Below are positions 44,174 through 55,346 of a stretch of DNA of 64,000 bases, one piece after another (the stretch's first letter is position 1; the number at the start of each line of letters is the position of its first letter). This DNA comes from Paralithodes platypus. Lineage: Eukaryota; Arthropoda; Malacostraca; Decapoda; Lithodidae. Below the pieces are notes generated by a model that saw nothing but the letters and a program-made list of their open reading frames with translations, did not search any database and was not told where the DNA came from. The stretch lies in NCBI GenBank assembly GCA_032716605.1, contig CM064495.1, forward strand, positions 21,753,676-21,817,675, written 5' to 3'. Made by a program: the position numbers and the translations under genes.

Positions 44174-44582
44174 TACAAAAAGATTTATGATTGAGAGCTC
44201 ACAATGATCCAGACAGGACCGTCCAAAATCTTATTATGAACAACACTAACATTACCATATGATTATGCTTATACATATTATGGATTGTATTACCTTAGTT
44301 TAGGTAAGTTTATGTCCATTTGTTCTTTCATCAGAAAGTTGCAACTAATATATGAAGTATAGCAATGAATTAAAGGGTTAAACTTAATCATATTATGGTA
44401 TTCGTTTTTGAAAAATGTCCTATATGTATTATGATATAGGCCTATAGTTTGTACCTAAATAAAATCCGGCTAAACTGTTTACTAATATTATAACAAACTA
44501 TAGTCTGTTCACTTGAGCCAGACATCTGGGGCCCCGTGAAAAAGTTAAATAATATATCTTCACAATTTTACCTAATAACCGG
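44174..44582. other. Unassigned AT-rich DNA
   Basis: Nothing recognisable between the nest and the LINE tail. Confidence 0.5.
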
Positions 44583-46310
44583 TATAAGAACATAAGAACA
44601 TAAGAAAATGGGAGTCTGCAGAAAGCCGATTGGCCTAAGCAAGGCAGATCCCTGTCCCACACAACCCCAATTACAAAGCCCAATTATAGGCTCAACACTC
44701 TAATACCCTGAGGATCATCTTACCAAAACGGTTAGAGATTAACGCAGGATTACGGGGGTCTGCAGAGCGCTGATTGGCCCAACCCTGCTGATCCCCCTTC
44801 ACACCCAACCCTTCTCGTCCATATGCTTATCCAATTTTATCTTAAAGCTCCCTATCGTTTTTAATCCCACTATAGCACTTGGTAGTCCATTCCACCCATC
44901 TACAACTCTGTTACCAAACCAATATTTGCCTATATCTTTTCTGAAACGAAATTTATCTAATTTGAAACCATTGGTACGAGTTCTTTCGCTATCACTGAGC
45001 TTTAGTACATTTGTCATGTCCCCTTTGTTAATCCCACTAACCCACTTGAACACCTCTATCATATCCCCTCTAACTCTGCGTCTCTCTAACGAATGTAAGC
45101 CTAATTTCTTCAACCTTTCTTTATACGGAAGATTTCTAATATTATGGATCAGTTTGTCATTCTACGTTGTACTCTCTCCAATGAATCTATGTCCATTCTG
45201 TAATAAGGACACCAAAATTGAACAGCATAATCCATATGGGGTCTCACTAATGACAAGTAAAGTTTTAAGATAACATCAGCAGTTCTGTTACTCACACTCC
45301 TTGAGATGAACCCGAGAATCCTGTTTGCCTTGTTTCGAACGCTTATACACTGTTGTCTAGGCTTCAAATCATTGCTAACAAACACACCTAGATCTTTCTC
45401 ACAATTCGAGTTTTCTAATTCCACATTAGCTAGTTTATATTTAACATTTGTATGCATCTTCCCTATCTTTAATACCTTGCATTTGTCAATGTTAAACTTC
45501 ATCTGCCAATTTACTGACCATTCGTGTAAGGTATCTAGATCCCTTTGGAGGCACTCTATATCTCTATCTGAATCAATTGTTCTCCGCATCTTGGTATCGT
45601 CTGCAAATTTACTTATCCTACTAGTTATACCTAAATCAAGGTCATTTATGTATATAACAAACAACAGAGGACCTAATACAGATCCCTGGGGGACACCACT
45701 TTTGACTGCTCCCCATTCTGACTTCGTACCATTTATGCTGACTCTCTGCTTTCCTACCAATTAGCCATGACCTAATCCATCCAACAACGCCCCACCTATT
45801 CCATGCGCCTCAACCTTTCTCATCAATCTCTCGTGGGGGACTCTGTCGAAAGCTTTACTGAAATCTAAATATATTATATCATATGACTTGTCATTATCTA
45901 CTGCTTCATATACCTCTGAGAAAAAACTAAGCAAATTAGTAAGGCAAGAACGTCCCTGAGTGAATCCATGCTGAGAAGAATTTATTAAATTAAATGTATC
46001 TAAGTGGTTTCTAATTTTACTAGCAATAATTGACTCTAGTAGCTTTCCTATGATTGATGTAAGACTAATGGGACGGTAATTGGATGCTATTGATTTGTCA
46101 CCTTTTTTGAAGATCTGAACTACGTTTGCAAGCTTCCAAGCTTCTGGAACTATACCTGTCTCCAATGACTTGTTAAATAAAAATGTTAATGGGTAACTTT
46201 AACTCATCCCTACATTCTTTTAAAATACTCTAGCATATACCTCATCAGGACCAGGCGATTTAATTAGGTTTCAGTCTGTCAATTTCCTTAAGCACATCAT
46301 TTTCTACTTA
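44583..46310 (-). pseudogene. CR1-like LINE reverse transcriptase with 3' UTR
   Basis: Minus-strand LINE, interrupted on its 5' side by the assembly gap. Reading downward from 46,165: ETGIVPEAWKLANVVQIFKK, NYRPISLTSIIGKLLESII, HGFTQGRSCLTNLL, IIYLDFSKAFDRVPHERL; a frameshift at 45,760; SGVPQGSVLGPLLFVIYIND, the active site FADDTKM (catalytic Asp pair), then LGVFVSNDLKPRQQC and the C-terminal ADVILKLYLSLVRPHMDYAV; another frameshift near 45,150; and RFRKDIGKYWFGNRVVDGWN to the stop at 44,799. The 3' UTR ends at 44,583 in repeats of ATGTTCTT (plus strand AAGAACAT), the usual short-tandem tail of CR1. Two frameshifts only, so fairly young. The endonuclease is not in the window. Confidence 0.88.
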
Positions 46311-46410
46311 NNNNNNNNNNNNNNNNNNNNNNNNNNNNNNNNNNNNNNNNNNNNNNNNNNNNNNNNNNNNNNNNNNNNNNNNNNNNNNNNNNNNNNNNNN
46401 NNNNNNNNNN
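46311..46410. other. Assembly gap (100 N)
   Basis: Exactly 100 N, a default gap size, so the true distance is unknown. The sequence left of it is a CR1-like LINE and right of it a different LINE clade. Confidence 0.99.
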
Positions 46411-47300
46411 TTGCTCTTCCCCGCATTTACCTTCAGAATTCCATTTTTCCGCACGAACTGTTTTCCAAACATATTTACCAGACCCTGGCAACTCCCCTAT
46501 CATATCGTCAGCACACAGCAGTACACAACAACATCCACTGCTCTTTCCTTTTACCCTGTCATTACCCTTATTTCTTTTATGACCTCCATCCATATACTGT
46601 ATATATTGAACAAACCATTTGGGAACATACACACAACACCCCCTTGCTTTACCAAACATTCAGATCAAATAGCTCCCTCTGTTCATTCTTCACACGTACT
46701 GATACCTTTGGCATTCTCATACATACTCTTCACTGCTTTCAGCAACTTGGCCATCTACTTCCATATATTCTCAGTACTTTTCCACCTACCGTTCTCTATC
46801 AACGTCTGTCATTGCACTCGTTGCCTTCCCTTATTAGGGGTACACCAACATCCACTGCTCATCCTTGCATTTCTTTTATTGACTCCATTCGCATCCGATA
46901 CAGTTCAGTATATATGAACAACCACGGGACATCACACACCCATTCTTTAACCCCAAAATTCAGATCACAGAGAAGCTATCATTCGCATCTGTTTCATTCT
47001 CAACACATACTGACACCTTTGTCACCCTCATGCATGCTTTTCCACTCTTTTCAGCAACTTGCTATCATGCTTCCGTATATTCCAAGTACTTTCTACATAC
47101 CGGTACCTTCTCTATCAACTCAGTCATAAGGTCCTTCTCCAAGTCCATGGAAAGGCAGCATACGACTATTTGTCCCTTATCCTCAAGATATTTCTCCACA
47201 ACATATTTCAGGGCAAAGATGTGAGCTACACATCCTCTTCCCTTTCCTATGATGAAATACTGTATGTTAGACGCGTTTCCCCAGCAATACTGACATGAAA
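46411..47300 (-). pseudogene. LINE reverse transcriptase fragments, decayed
   Basis: Minus-strand text near 46,411-46,600 contains an RT active-site-like CVLLCADDMIGELPGSG followed by VWKTVRAEKWNSEGK. Further 5' (46,640-47,130) two repeats of the preceding RT block are seen (the same CAACTTGCCAT... and TACTGACACCTTTG text at about 46,700 and 47,015), suggesting two overlapping copies. Many frameshifts. Probably the same clade as the LINEs at 8.1 and 16.4 kb. Confidence 0.55.
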
Positions 47301-48169
47301 CAGGTTCCCAATATGTGGCATGTTGCTCTTCGTGACTTTATCTACAATATGTAAAATTATACCAATAACCGAACCTACATTAGTCACCAAAACTGCCATC
47401 AATCACAGAAACAGGATAAAAACATGGAATAAATACGCCCAAAAGAATAATACGTTAACCCTTTCCCCCCGCAATACGTTTCTGAACTATTCACAAATAA
47501 CTTGCATGTGCTCTTCAGATTTTAGCTGAAATTATGGTTAAATTACCACCAAATACTAACTACATTAGCACAAAAATCATGAAAGTCACCTTTTTAACAA
47601 GGATAATAAATTTGAAGAAACTAGCCCAAAAAACTGAATTTATCTATAGCCTACCGGTATAATATTGCCGGACACCTTGATCCCCGAATGGGTTGACCAT
47701 GAACGAAACGGGCCTGCCGTATTTCAAGCTCGCTTGAGTTATCACTCTATCGTCTTTAAGAGCTGTGTTGGCCCGGGGTAATTACCACAACAGCTACAAA
47801 CCATCGCGTCATAAGGAGGTTTTGAGGGGGTTTAAATTGGCTAGATACATTAAGGAAGATGCATGCCAAGTAAAGCTAAACAAAAATATATAAGGATCTT
47901 TTTAACATGTAGTTGCTTATAATAAGATTTGTGACCTCTGCAGTTTCCTTCTCCAATGGCTTACGAAAAAGGTCACATTCCTAAGAAGCCCGCAACCAAA
48001 AAGGCCAAGCTTCTGTACAGAAAAAATGCCACAACCACCCCTTACCCTTATGGTGACCCTCTCAAATAAGTCAAAACAACCACCACTTCTTAAACCCCCC
48101 AATTCCCCGCGGGGCCCCTCATATGACGGACGACGATTTTCTGGCTATTTGTGTAGCCTGTGAGCCAGG
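47301..48169. other. Unassigned DNA
   Basis: No coding similarity. A GC-richer patch at 48,060-48,130 precedes the decayed MITE. Confidence 0.45.
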
Positions 48170-48500
48170 CCAGCTTTTGCAAGCAGCACGGATGTACGTC
48201 AGCCGGAGCCTACAGGCCCCGCCACGACACTGAGGTTTGTGTGAGAGAGAGCTCACTTATGTGCAGCGTCACACATAGCGAAAACAGAAAATAATTGGTA
48301 ATTTTTAGCGATTTCGCCTATCGGATTTGGTAATTTTTAGCAATTTTGCCCTTCGTTTGCAAGATCCTTACAAGAAAACCAGACGTTGTACAGGGATGAT
48401 TCAGGAGTAATTTGAAAGCTATTACCGTACTTTCACGAATACATAATTGTATTACGCTCTGGCTTTTGCTTATGCATGAAAATGAGCAGGGAATGAAGGC
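48170..48500 (-). mobile_element. Decayed family M MITE
   Basis: In reverse orientation it follows the family M core: TTTTGCCCTTCGTTTGCAAG at 48,345, then CATAATTGTATTACGCTCTG at 48,443 and TTATGCATGAAAATGAGCAG at 48,470. The ends and TTAA sites are not recognisable. Confidence 0.6.
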
Positions 48501-48619
48501 AATTTCGGGCAATTATGCCTACTCATACAGGAGTCCTTGGAGCGGCTTCGGTCGCGCTGGGAATTTCCACACCTCTCACACCACACACACACACCACACA
48601 GTTTTTCCTACACCGAGAA

Positions 48620-48945
48620 ATGACTCTCCGGCTGTCATTTCTTGAAGACTTCTTCTAGCCGGAGACATTGAGAGCAACCCAGGACCCACCTACACATACA
48701 TATGTCCAACTTGCTCAAAACCCATCACTTCGAGTCGCCACACTAAGGGTTCAGTTCTCTGCAATTCATGCAGGAACTGGACCCACTTTACCTGCACAAC
48801 ACTTGCCTCAAAGAAACACTACACGAACACCTGGACCTGCTCCTCATGCCCCTCCCTCTCCCAGTCAAACCCTCGCCTAAAACCCGTCCACCTCTCCTCC
48901 CCAACCCACCTATCCTTCCCATATCATCCACTCCGCCCCCTATAA
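48620..48945 (+). pseudogene. LINE 5' coding part: 2A-like motif plus PHD-type zinc finger
   Basis: An ATG at 48,620 opens MTLRLSFLEDFF-stop; shifting frame by one base gives LLLAGDIESNPGP (2A-like motif at 48,661-48,687), so a single-base indel separates start and 2A. The 2A sequence makes ribosomes skip the Gly-Pro bond, releasing the upstream peptide; such motifs are known at the N-termini of several APE-type LINEs. The frame continues for ~85 codons as YICPTCSKPITSSRHTKGSV, then LCNSCRNWTHFTCTT and WTCSSCPS: eight ligands in C-C-C-C-H-C-C-C order, a PHD-type finger. It then becomes proline-rich and hits TAA at 48,943-48,945, where another frame carries the linker on. Confidence 0.85.
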
Positions 48946-49172
48946 CCCGTCCACCTCTCCTCCCTAACCCACCTAACCTTCCCATACCATCCACATCCTC
49001 AACTCAACACACCACACCCAATCCTAATCCATTCCAACCCCCATCTCCTACTCCCCAATCCCCACCCCCACCTCACCCATTCCAACCCCCAGCCCCTCCC
49101 TCACCCCCACACCCACCCCCTCCCTCACGCCCACCCCAACCTCGTCCAGCAGCACCCAACATACATCGTGCA
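48946..49172 (+). pseudogene. LINE proline-rich linker
   Basis: A frame one base off the PHD frame continues through a run of PPLLPNPP / PHPFQPP repeats to RPAAPNIHRAHN and then directly into the endonuclease. Low-complexity Pro-rich text, ~75 residues here, joining the finger to the endonuclease. Confidence 0.65.
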
Positions 49173-50205
49173 CATAACATTAACATTCTCCAATTGAACA
49201 TAGATGGCATCAACACAAAGAAACACAAACTCTCAAACTTCACCAAACAACACAACATACACATTCCCATCTAACAAGAACCAAAAACTCCGCACAACAC
49301 AAAAAACACCCACATTTCATGATTTCACCACCATCAGACAAGACCGGGCTGTCGGCGGAGGCGGTGGACTCATCACCCTGGTACACAAAGAAATATCATA
49401 CATAGTTACCAGTGTACAAACCAAATCCCTCCTCCCCCCAAATGATAACACAACAGAAATACAATCAATTAAAATACGCACTGGCAACAACTCCAACATA
49501 ACTATCATAAACACATACATCCCCTACAGTACCAAATGAATACAGACCACACTTACAACACATCACAAATATCCCACACATCATCCTGGGTGGTGACTTC
49601 AACGCCAAGATGTCGGCCTGGTTTGTCGACAACCCTGACACAGACAGACGGCTGGTACTACAAAACCAAACTGATAACCTCATCATCCTTAACGACATCC
49701 ATCAACATACCCATATTCCTCACCAAGCCCTCTATAACCCATCATCTCCAGACATCACCTTTTGCTCCCCAGAACTCGCCCCCACAACATCCTGGAGGGT
49801 TGTCAGAACCTTAGGCTCTGACCACCTCCCGATCATTATCACCACCAAAACCAGACTCACCCCAGCTGGCCACAAGCACACATACACCAATTATAAAAGA
49901 GCTAACTGGGAAGCATTCACAAATGAGACAGAACAACACTTCACAACTCTAAACAGTACACCCATCACTAACATCAACAATGCTGTACACATACTCAATA
50001 AAACTATCCAAAACGCTGACAAGAAACACATTTCAAGAGGTAACAGAAAAAGACACAACCCCAATTTCACACCAGAAATTCAAAACCTCATCAGACAACG
50101 TTACATACTGAAACACTCCCCAGCACCCCACACACAAGACATCACACAACAAATTCAAGCACTCAACACCCAACTAACAACAAAATACAAGAACAACAAA
50201 AACTA
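49173..50205 (+). pseudogene. LINE AP endonuclease
   Basis: APE-type target-nicking endonuclease in at least three frames. Block 1 at 49,173: INILQLNIDGINTKKHKL (Asn of the N-terminal motif). A stop at 49,272-49,274 and frameshift; then RAVGGGGGLITLVHKEI and ITIINTYIPY (49,350-49,530). Another shift; then GGDFNAKMSAW (about 49,592-49,624; the catalytic Asp-Asn pair) and LGSDHLPIII (about 49,812-49,841; the terminal Ser-Asp-His triad). After the endonuclease is a basic helical linker to TTKYKNNKN and a stop at 50,204. All main catalytic motifs survive, though spread over frames. Confidence 0.85.
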
Positions 50206-52329
50206 AATTGGAATAACTTCCTACAAACACTTGATCACAAAACAAACCCCAAAAAACTCTACAAAACACTAAACAGCATCACACTTTCCAACAGCAACAC
50301 AACACAATCACATGCTGCAATCCCAACAACAGACTCCACTCCTTCATGTAAACAACAAGCAAACACTCTCATCAATCACTTCTCACATGTCAGCCACCTA
50401 AAACCTCACAAAGACGACCGACGTGTCATCCGACGTAAGAGACAATTCCCCACAGACCCTGACTATACACCCTTCACCAATCACCAGACAAAGCATATCA
50501 TCAACAATCTCAAGCACTCAGCCGCTTGTGGCCTAGACAACATAAGCAACATACACCTCAGACACCTGGGACCACAAGGCATACAAGCACTCACTAACAT
50601 ATCAAACTACAGTTATTCACACAACACAATACCAGACATTTGGAAGCATGGTCTCGTCACCACATTCCCCAAACCCAACAAAGACCCCACGCTACCCTCC
50701 TCGCACTGCCCCATCACACTCCTTTGCTCCCCCTCCAAAGTCATGGAACGCCTAGTATTACAACTAATTACACCCGACCTACCCCTAGCTCCAACACAAC
50801 ATGGCTTTAGGCCACTGCACTCCACAAACACTCTTCTCACAGACCTTACACAAAGAGCCTTTGACGGCATCAACTCAGTTAGACCACCACACAGATCACT
50901 ATTAGCCACACTCGGCATTAGTAAAGCCTTCGATGCCATCCCCCGCCACAACCTAACAAACAATATCTACAACACAAACATGCACAACAACACAAAAAGG
51001 TGGCTGGCAAACTTCCTAGCAGGCAGATATGCACACGTATCTTTTGCCGGTCAGTCATCTAAAATCAGAAAATTTCCAAATGGAGTCCCACAAGGATCCG
51101 TCCTATCGCCCGCACTCTTCAATCTGTACATGCACGATATAACTACACCCAATATGCCCCAAATAAACTTAGCCTTCTATGCAGATGACATAACACTCAC
51201 ATGCACACACCATGACCCAAAAAGAGCAACAGATCTCCTTCAACCCTATCTCAACACACTACATGGTTGGTGCACTACAAACAGACTTAATCTAGCCCCA
51301 GCCAAATCCACCGCAACCCTGCTCACAAGCTGGACAGGAGAACACGAATACATCCCTCAACTCACCATAAACAACACACCCCTAACACATACACACACAC
51401 CAAAAATCCTAGGAGTAACATATGATACTCATATGACATTCAAACAGCACATCACAAACATGAAAAAGAAACTGACACCCAGACTTAACGCCCTCAGGTC
51501 ACTTGCTCACACAAAATTTGGACACAACAAAGAAACTACCACCACAGTATATAAACAATACATAAGATCAGTGATGGAATACGCAAGCCCAGCCTGGGCT
51601 TCTAACCTAGCTAAAACACATCATAAGACCTTACAGACTATTCAAAACAAAGCCCTGAAGATCATTACAGGCTGCACAGCTACTGCACCCACAGATCACC
51701 TACATCAGGAAACCAAAATCCTCAAAGTCAAAGAGCATCTGGACATGAGAGGCACTCAATTCCTGGCAGCAGCCTCCACGAACCAAGACCACCCACTAAA
51801 CTACATGGCAACACACCCACATACACCAATAAATATCAAAACAACAACCAGCACACGGTATCACACACAATTACTGTCCTCTCTCCCTCCCTGCCCACCC
51901 CGAACCAACTTCCAGAAGCACATCCATACTCATATCTCTCGCCGATCCATCCACTCACTCACAGACAACATGCAGCTGCAAGCACGACCTCCTGAAATCC
52001 ATCTTTCCGAATCCTCCCTTCCTCGCCAGGACAGAGTCCACCTGGCCAGGCTGAGATGCGGACACCATCCAGCTCTCCTGAGCTATCAGAAGAGACTGGA
52101 TGACTCCGTTGTCGACGCCTACCCGGGATGTAACACAGCACCCCATACCATTAAACACATCATAGAAGCCTGCATTTCACACAACCACTTACGCCAACAA
52201 CACAATCTACACTCAATGAGAGCTCTGTGGGAAAGCCCGATCGTGGCCATGGCCTTCCTCAGGGACTCGGGGCTGTTCGGCCAGGCACTTAGGGAACAAC
52301 AACAACAACAACAACTCGTACAGGATTAA
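50206..52329 (+). CDS. LINE reverse transcriptase, open frame to the 3' end
   Basis: This frame is open for about 700 codons without a stop (the first ATG is at 50,743, but the family start lies upstream in another frame). Blocks in order: KHSAACGLDNISNIHLRHLG, DIWKHGLVTTFPKPNKDP, VMERLVLQLI, QHGFRPLHSTNTLL, TLGISKAFDAIPRHNL (catalytic Asp in AFD), VPQGSVLSPALFNLYMHDI, the active site FYADDITLT (about 51,176-51,202), LNLAPAKSTATLL, ILGVTYDTHMTFKQH, then YIRSVMEYASPAWASN. The C-terminus has LARLRCGHHPALLSYQKRLD and a zinc knuckle in which the first Cys is Tyr (DAYPGC; the copy at 25.2 kb has DTCPGC). It ends LFGQALREQQQQQQLVQD, the Gln run being the (CAA)n tail. RT function plausible; the element as a whole is broken upstream. 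Confidence 0.88.
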   Translation, partial: NWNNFLQTLDHKTNPKKLYKTLNSITLSNSNTTQSHAAIPTTDSTPSCKQQANTLINHFSHVSHLKPHKDDRRVIRRKRQFPTDPDYTPFTNHQTKHIINNLKHSAACGLDNISNIHLRHLGPQGIQALTNISNYSYSHNTIPDIWKHGLVTTFPKPNKDPTLPSSHCPITLLCSPSKVMERLVLQLITPDLPLAPTQHGFRPLHSTNTLLTDLTQRAFDGINSVRPPHRSLLATLGISKAFDAIPRHNLTNNIYNTNMHNNTKRWLANFLAGRYAHVSFAGQSSKIRKFPNGVPQGSVLSPALFNLYMHDITTPNMPQINLAFYADDITLTCTHHDPKRATDLLQPYLNTLHGWCTTNRLNLAPAKSTATLLTSWTGEHEYIPQLTINNTPLTHTHTPKILGVTYDTHMTFKQHITNMKKKLTPRLNALRSLAHTKFGHNKETTTTVYKQYIRSVMEYASPAWASNLAKTHHKTLQTIQNKALKIITGCTATAPTDHLHQETKILKVKEHLDMRGTQFLAAASTNQDHPLNYMATHPHTPINIKTTTSTRYHTQLLSSLPPCPPRTNFQKHIHTHISRRSIHSLTDNMQLQARPPEIHLSESSLPRQDRVHLARLRCGHHPALLSYQKRLDDSVVDAYPGCNTAPHTIKHIIEACISHNHLRQQHNLHSMRALWESPIVAMAFLRDSGLFGQALREQQQQQQLVQD
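52300..52318 (+). repeat. (CAA)n tail of the 2A/PHD LINE
   Basis: GGGAACAACAACAACAACAA marks the 3' end. The 60 bp before it, including GGGGCTGTTCGGCCAGGC, are shared with the family S SINEs. Confidence 0.85.
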
Positions 52330-52356
52330 TAGCTTTAACCAAAATGGTCACACTCC

Positions 52357-52667
52357 TTAACGCCTTCAGACATATATGACGCTACCGCGTCATATGGCCG
52401 AGTGCGCCAAAACCTCATATGACGCTAGTGCGTCATATGAACTTTTCTTCATGGCTCTCTAATAAGTTATATGACACTCTAGCGTCATATGGAGCTCAGT
52501 AAGTCCGATAGGTTAGCTTACGATAAAACCGTTGGTGGCAACCTCAGCCACCTCCGATAATTCTAACGGCCGCAGTGTTGTTGTGAGTGTAGTGCGAGGC
52601 GGTGGCAAGGATACCGGGCTCCCGCCTCCGTAGATTTACTGGAACATAATATGTCTGAAGGAGTTAA
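52357..52667. mobile_element. TTAA-flanked MITE, family T
   Basis: A 303-bp body (52,361-52,663) between TTAA sites, ends CGCCTTCAGACATAT and ATATGTCTGAAGGAG. Three internal palindromic motifs of the type CATATGACGCTAGTGCGTCA occur at about 52,375-52,400, 52,417-52,440 and 52,470-52,492. Non-coding. Confidence 0.85.
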
Positions 52668-52699
52668 TGGTCTAAGTGGCCATAGCCAAAATGGCTACA

Positions 52700-54282
52700 C
52701 TATATTCCTTCTGTACTTTCTCCATGCCCGATAAGATACATGATACTTTGATATATGTGGCACAGCCCTTGTATCCAACACAATACCCTGCGTGCAACCC
52801 CGCTCGAACCCCGCACAAGGTTGCTTGCAACTTTAATTATTAGGGGTTCGTCCCCTACGGGGAACCCCTATTGTAATCATTAAACCTGGGTTTTCATCCA
52901 AATTCTTCTTACGTGCCGGTTTCGACGCAATAACTCCAGAACCGCTTTTTGGATCGGGATCAAACTTTCACAAGAGGTGCGTTTTTGTATTGGGCAACTT
53001 TTGATATACTAAACATCCGGCATGGTGGCCAAACAGGTCCGTGGCAGCCGATTTCCCGAAAAACTTGACGCCTAAATACCGTCTCTCCCACTCACAGGAA
53101 ACGACTCGGCTTTGGCATACGCACTCCCCTACTAATGCTTCCGCAAATATTATAGAGAAGGTTTTGCTTTTGCACATGTTTTTTTTTCCGGCAATCTTGA
53201 AAAAACCTCGAATTCCACTCAAAATTCCACATCTTGAAAACTACACCGATGATCATAGCCATGCTTGCGTAGTTGGGTGAGGCTCGCGATTCCGAACGTT
53301 TTGATACCAAAAAAATATAAATGGGTGGAATAGTTTGGCCGCAGCATTGAAAACTGTCTATTCTTAAATTACTTTAAAACCACATTCGCTACCCACACAA
53401 AGTTTACCGTCTACAGTCTATAGGCTTCCACGCATCCCCCAGTTTTGCTTAATAACATAATTTCTTTATTATTCAGATCTATAATTTGTTTTTCATTTAA
53501 CTCTCTCAAAACAGTTCGAGTCCCTACGAATTCCAGCAATTATTTAGCCAACCTACCTATACATACCTACCCTACCAAATAATAATGATAAATTCAAATA
53601 TATTTTTGGTGAATGACAGAGTATTGGCTAAGGTTTTTAACAATTCCTCCCTTTCCCAAATGCTTAGTTTAATAACAATGATATGGACCTTTAAAGTTTT
53701 GGCAATTGCCCGTGTGACTAGTATTTTAACCCTCCTAAAGTGTTACCACGAAATACCGCTAGATCCTTTCTCAAAAGTCGCTAGCATGTTGCTACATAGC
53801 CAAACAATGTTAGGATAATGCTGCAATTTCTAAAGAGTTTTGGTTTGTTTGTTTTGCAAATTTTACAATGTAATATGACTAGAATGTCTGAAATTTTTAA
53901 ATTATCCCTAGTAAATCTCTCTAGATATGAAAAAATGGCTGCTAAATTGAAGTAAATAGCTCTACATCTAGCGGTAATATGTAGCGATACAACTGGCAAC
54001 ACTGCCTAAGTGTTACCCCAAAATATCGCTAGATCCTTTCTCAAAAGTCGCCAGCATGTTGCTACATAGTCAAACAATGGTAGAATAATGCTGCAATTCC
54101 TAAAGAGTTTCGATTTGTTTGTTTTGCAAATTTTACAATGTATTATGACTAGAATGTCTGAAATTTTCAAATTATCCCGAGCAAATGTGTCTAGATATGA
54201 AAAAATGGCTGCTAAACTGAAGTAAATATAGCTCTACATCTAGCGATAATATGTAGCGCTACAACTGGCAACACTGCCTACA
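52700..54282 (+). repeat. Direct duplication block, copy 1
   Basis: From CCTTCTGTACTTTCTCCATG (about 52,707) to about 54,282 the sequence is closely similar, in the same orientation, to 57,184-58,770. Shared text includes AGGGGTTCGTCCCCTA-GGGG, GCAATAACTCCAGAACCGCT, and the 270-bp units at the end. No intact frame is shared at protein-coding quality, so it is a non-coding duplicated repeat. Confidence 0.88.
53741..54282 (+). repeat. 270-bp tandem units in block 1 (two copies)
   Basis: Units at 53,741-54,010 and 54,011-54,282, each starting TGTTACC..AAATA.CGCTAGATC and ending TACAACTGGCAACACTGCC. Confidence 0.9.
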
Positions 54283-54934
54283 ACCACCTCATCGCCAATG
54301 ATTATGCTCTGAGGTTTGTATTTGCTTATCTTATCCTGTGTATAAATGTAACCCTTACACATGTTTCTATTAAATAATGGCATTAAACAGGATTCATGAT
54401 TTAAATACAAGGCTAGATATTTATCGGAAGTACGTATTTACCTTCGGAAAGCTAAAATATAATGTTTACACATATGGGATAGGGAGGAGGGAGGGAGGTA
54501 TAAGAGGTGGACCGATGAAAGGGAAGATAACCCCGATATACGAGATACATAGCTTCAGATGTGCTATTGATCACTTTCATGCTATTATATATGCATACAG
54601 AAGTAGCAGGACACATATGTCAAGAGTGAACACCAATAACTTATCCATACACAGTAAAAAAGACAGAAATAATATCGTACATACGAAGTGATGGAATGGG
54701 TATGGGGGGAGTGTATATGACCGTTCGTCGCTAGATAGGGGTGTGTGTGCTTGTGTGATGGTCTTGTGCAGCTATGTGTGTGCTTGTTTGAGTGTTGCTA
54801 TATGCTACGCATTAGTTATCTCTCTCTCTCTCTATTATTTATCGCTGCCTTCCTTACGATTACGACATACTGTACTATTGCATGAGAACAGGAAATAGGG
54901 AGCCTCGCTCTCTCTCTCATAAATGAGAACATAA
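54283..54934. other. Unassigned DNA
   Basis: The open frame at 54,377-54,691 has no family resemblance and no context; the rest is GT/TC-rich. Confidence 0.45.
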
Positions 54935-55346
54935 GTAAACAGGAGTCTGCAGAGAGCCGATTGGCTATAGGACTCTGTAGCCTATTCCACATATCTACAA
55001 CTCTGTTACTAAACGAATAGAGGCAGATCCCTTACACACCCAGTCTCTCTCTATCGCTCGTTTGTTTGCACACCGGTACAAATGAGGCAGATCCCTTACA
55101 AGATTAACATGGGAATCTGCAGAGAGACAAGTGGCCCACAAAAGGCAGATCCCTTTCACATCCAACCCATTTCGTCCATATGACTATCTGATTTTATCTT
55201 TAAATTCTCTATTGTTCTTGATCCCACTATAGCACTAGGTAGCCTATTTCACATATCTACGACTCTGTTACGAGAGAGGCAGATCCCTTACACAGCCAAT
55301 CTCTCTCTCTTATTTGCACACTGGTACAAAGGAGGCAGATCCTTAC

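Noticed and set aside
46411..47129. Two long plus-strand frames
   Set aside because: Antisense shadows of decayed LINE reverse transcriptase on the minus strand.
54377..54691. 104-codon open frame
   Set aside because: No similarity, no neighbours; ordinary chance frame.
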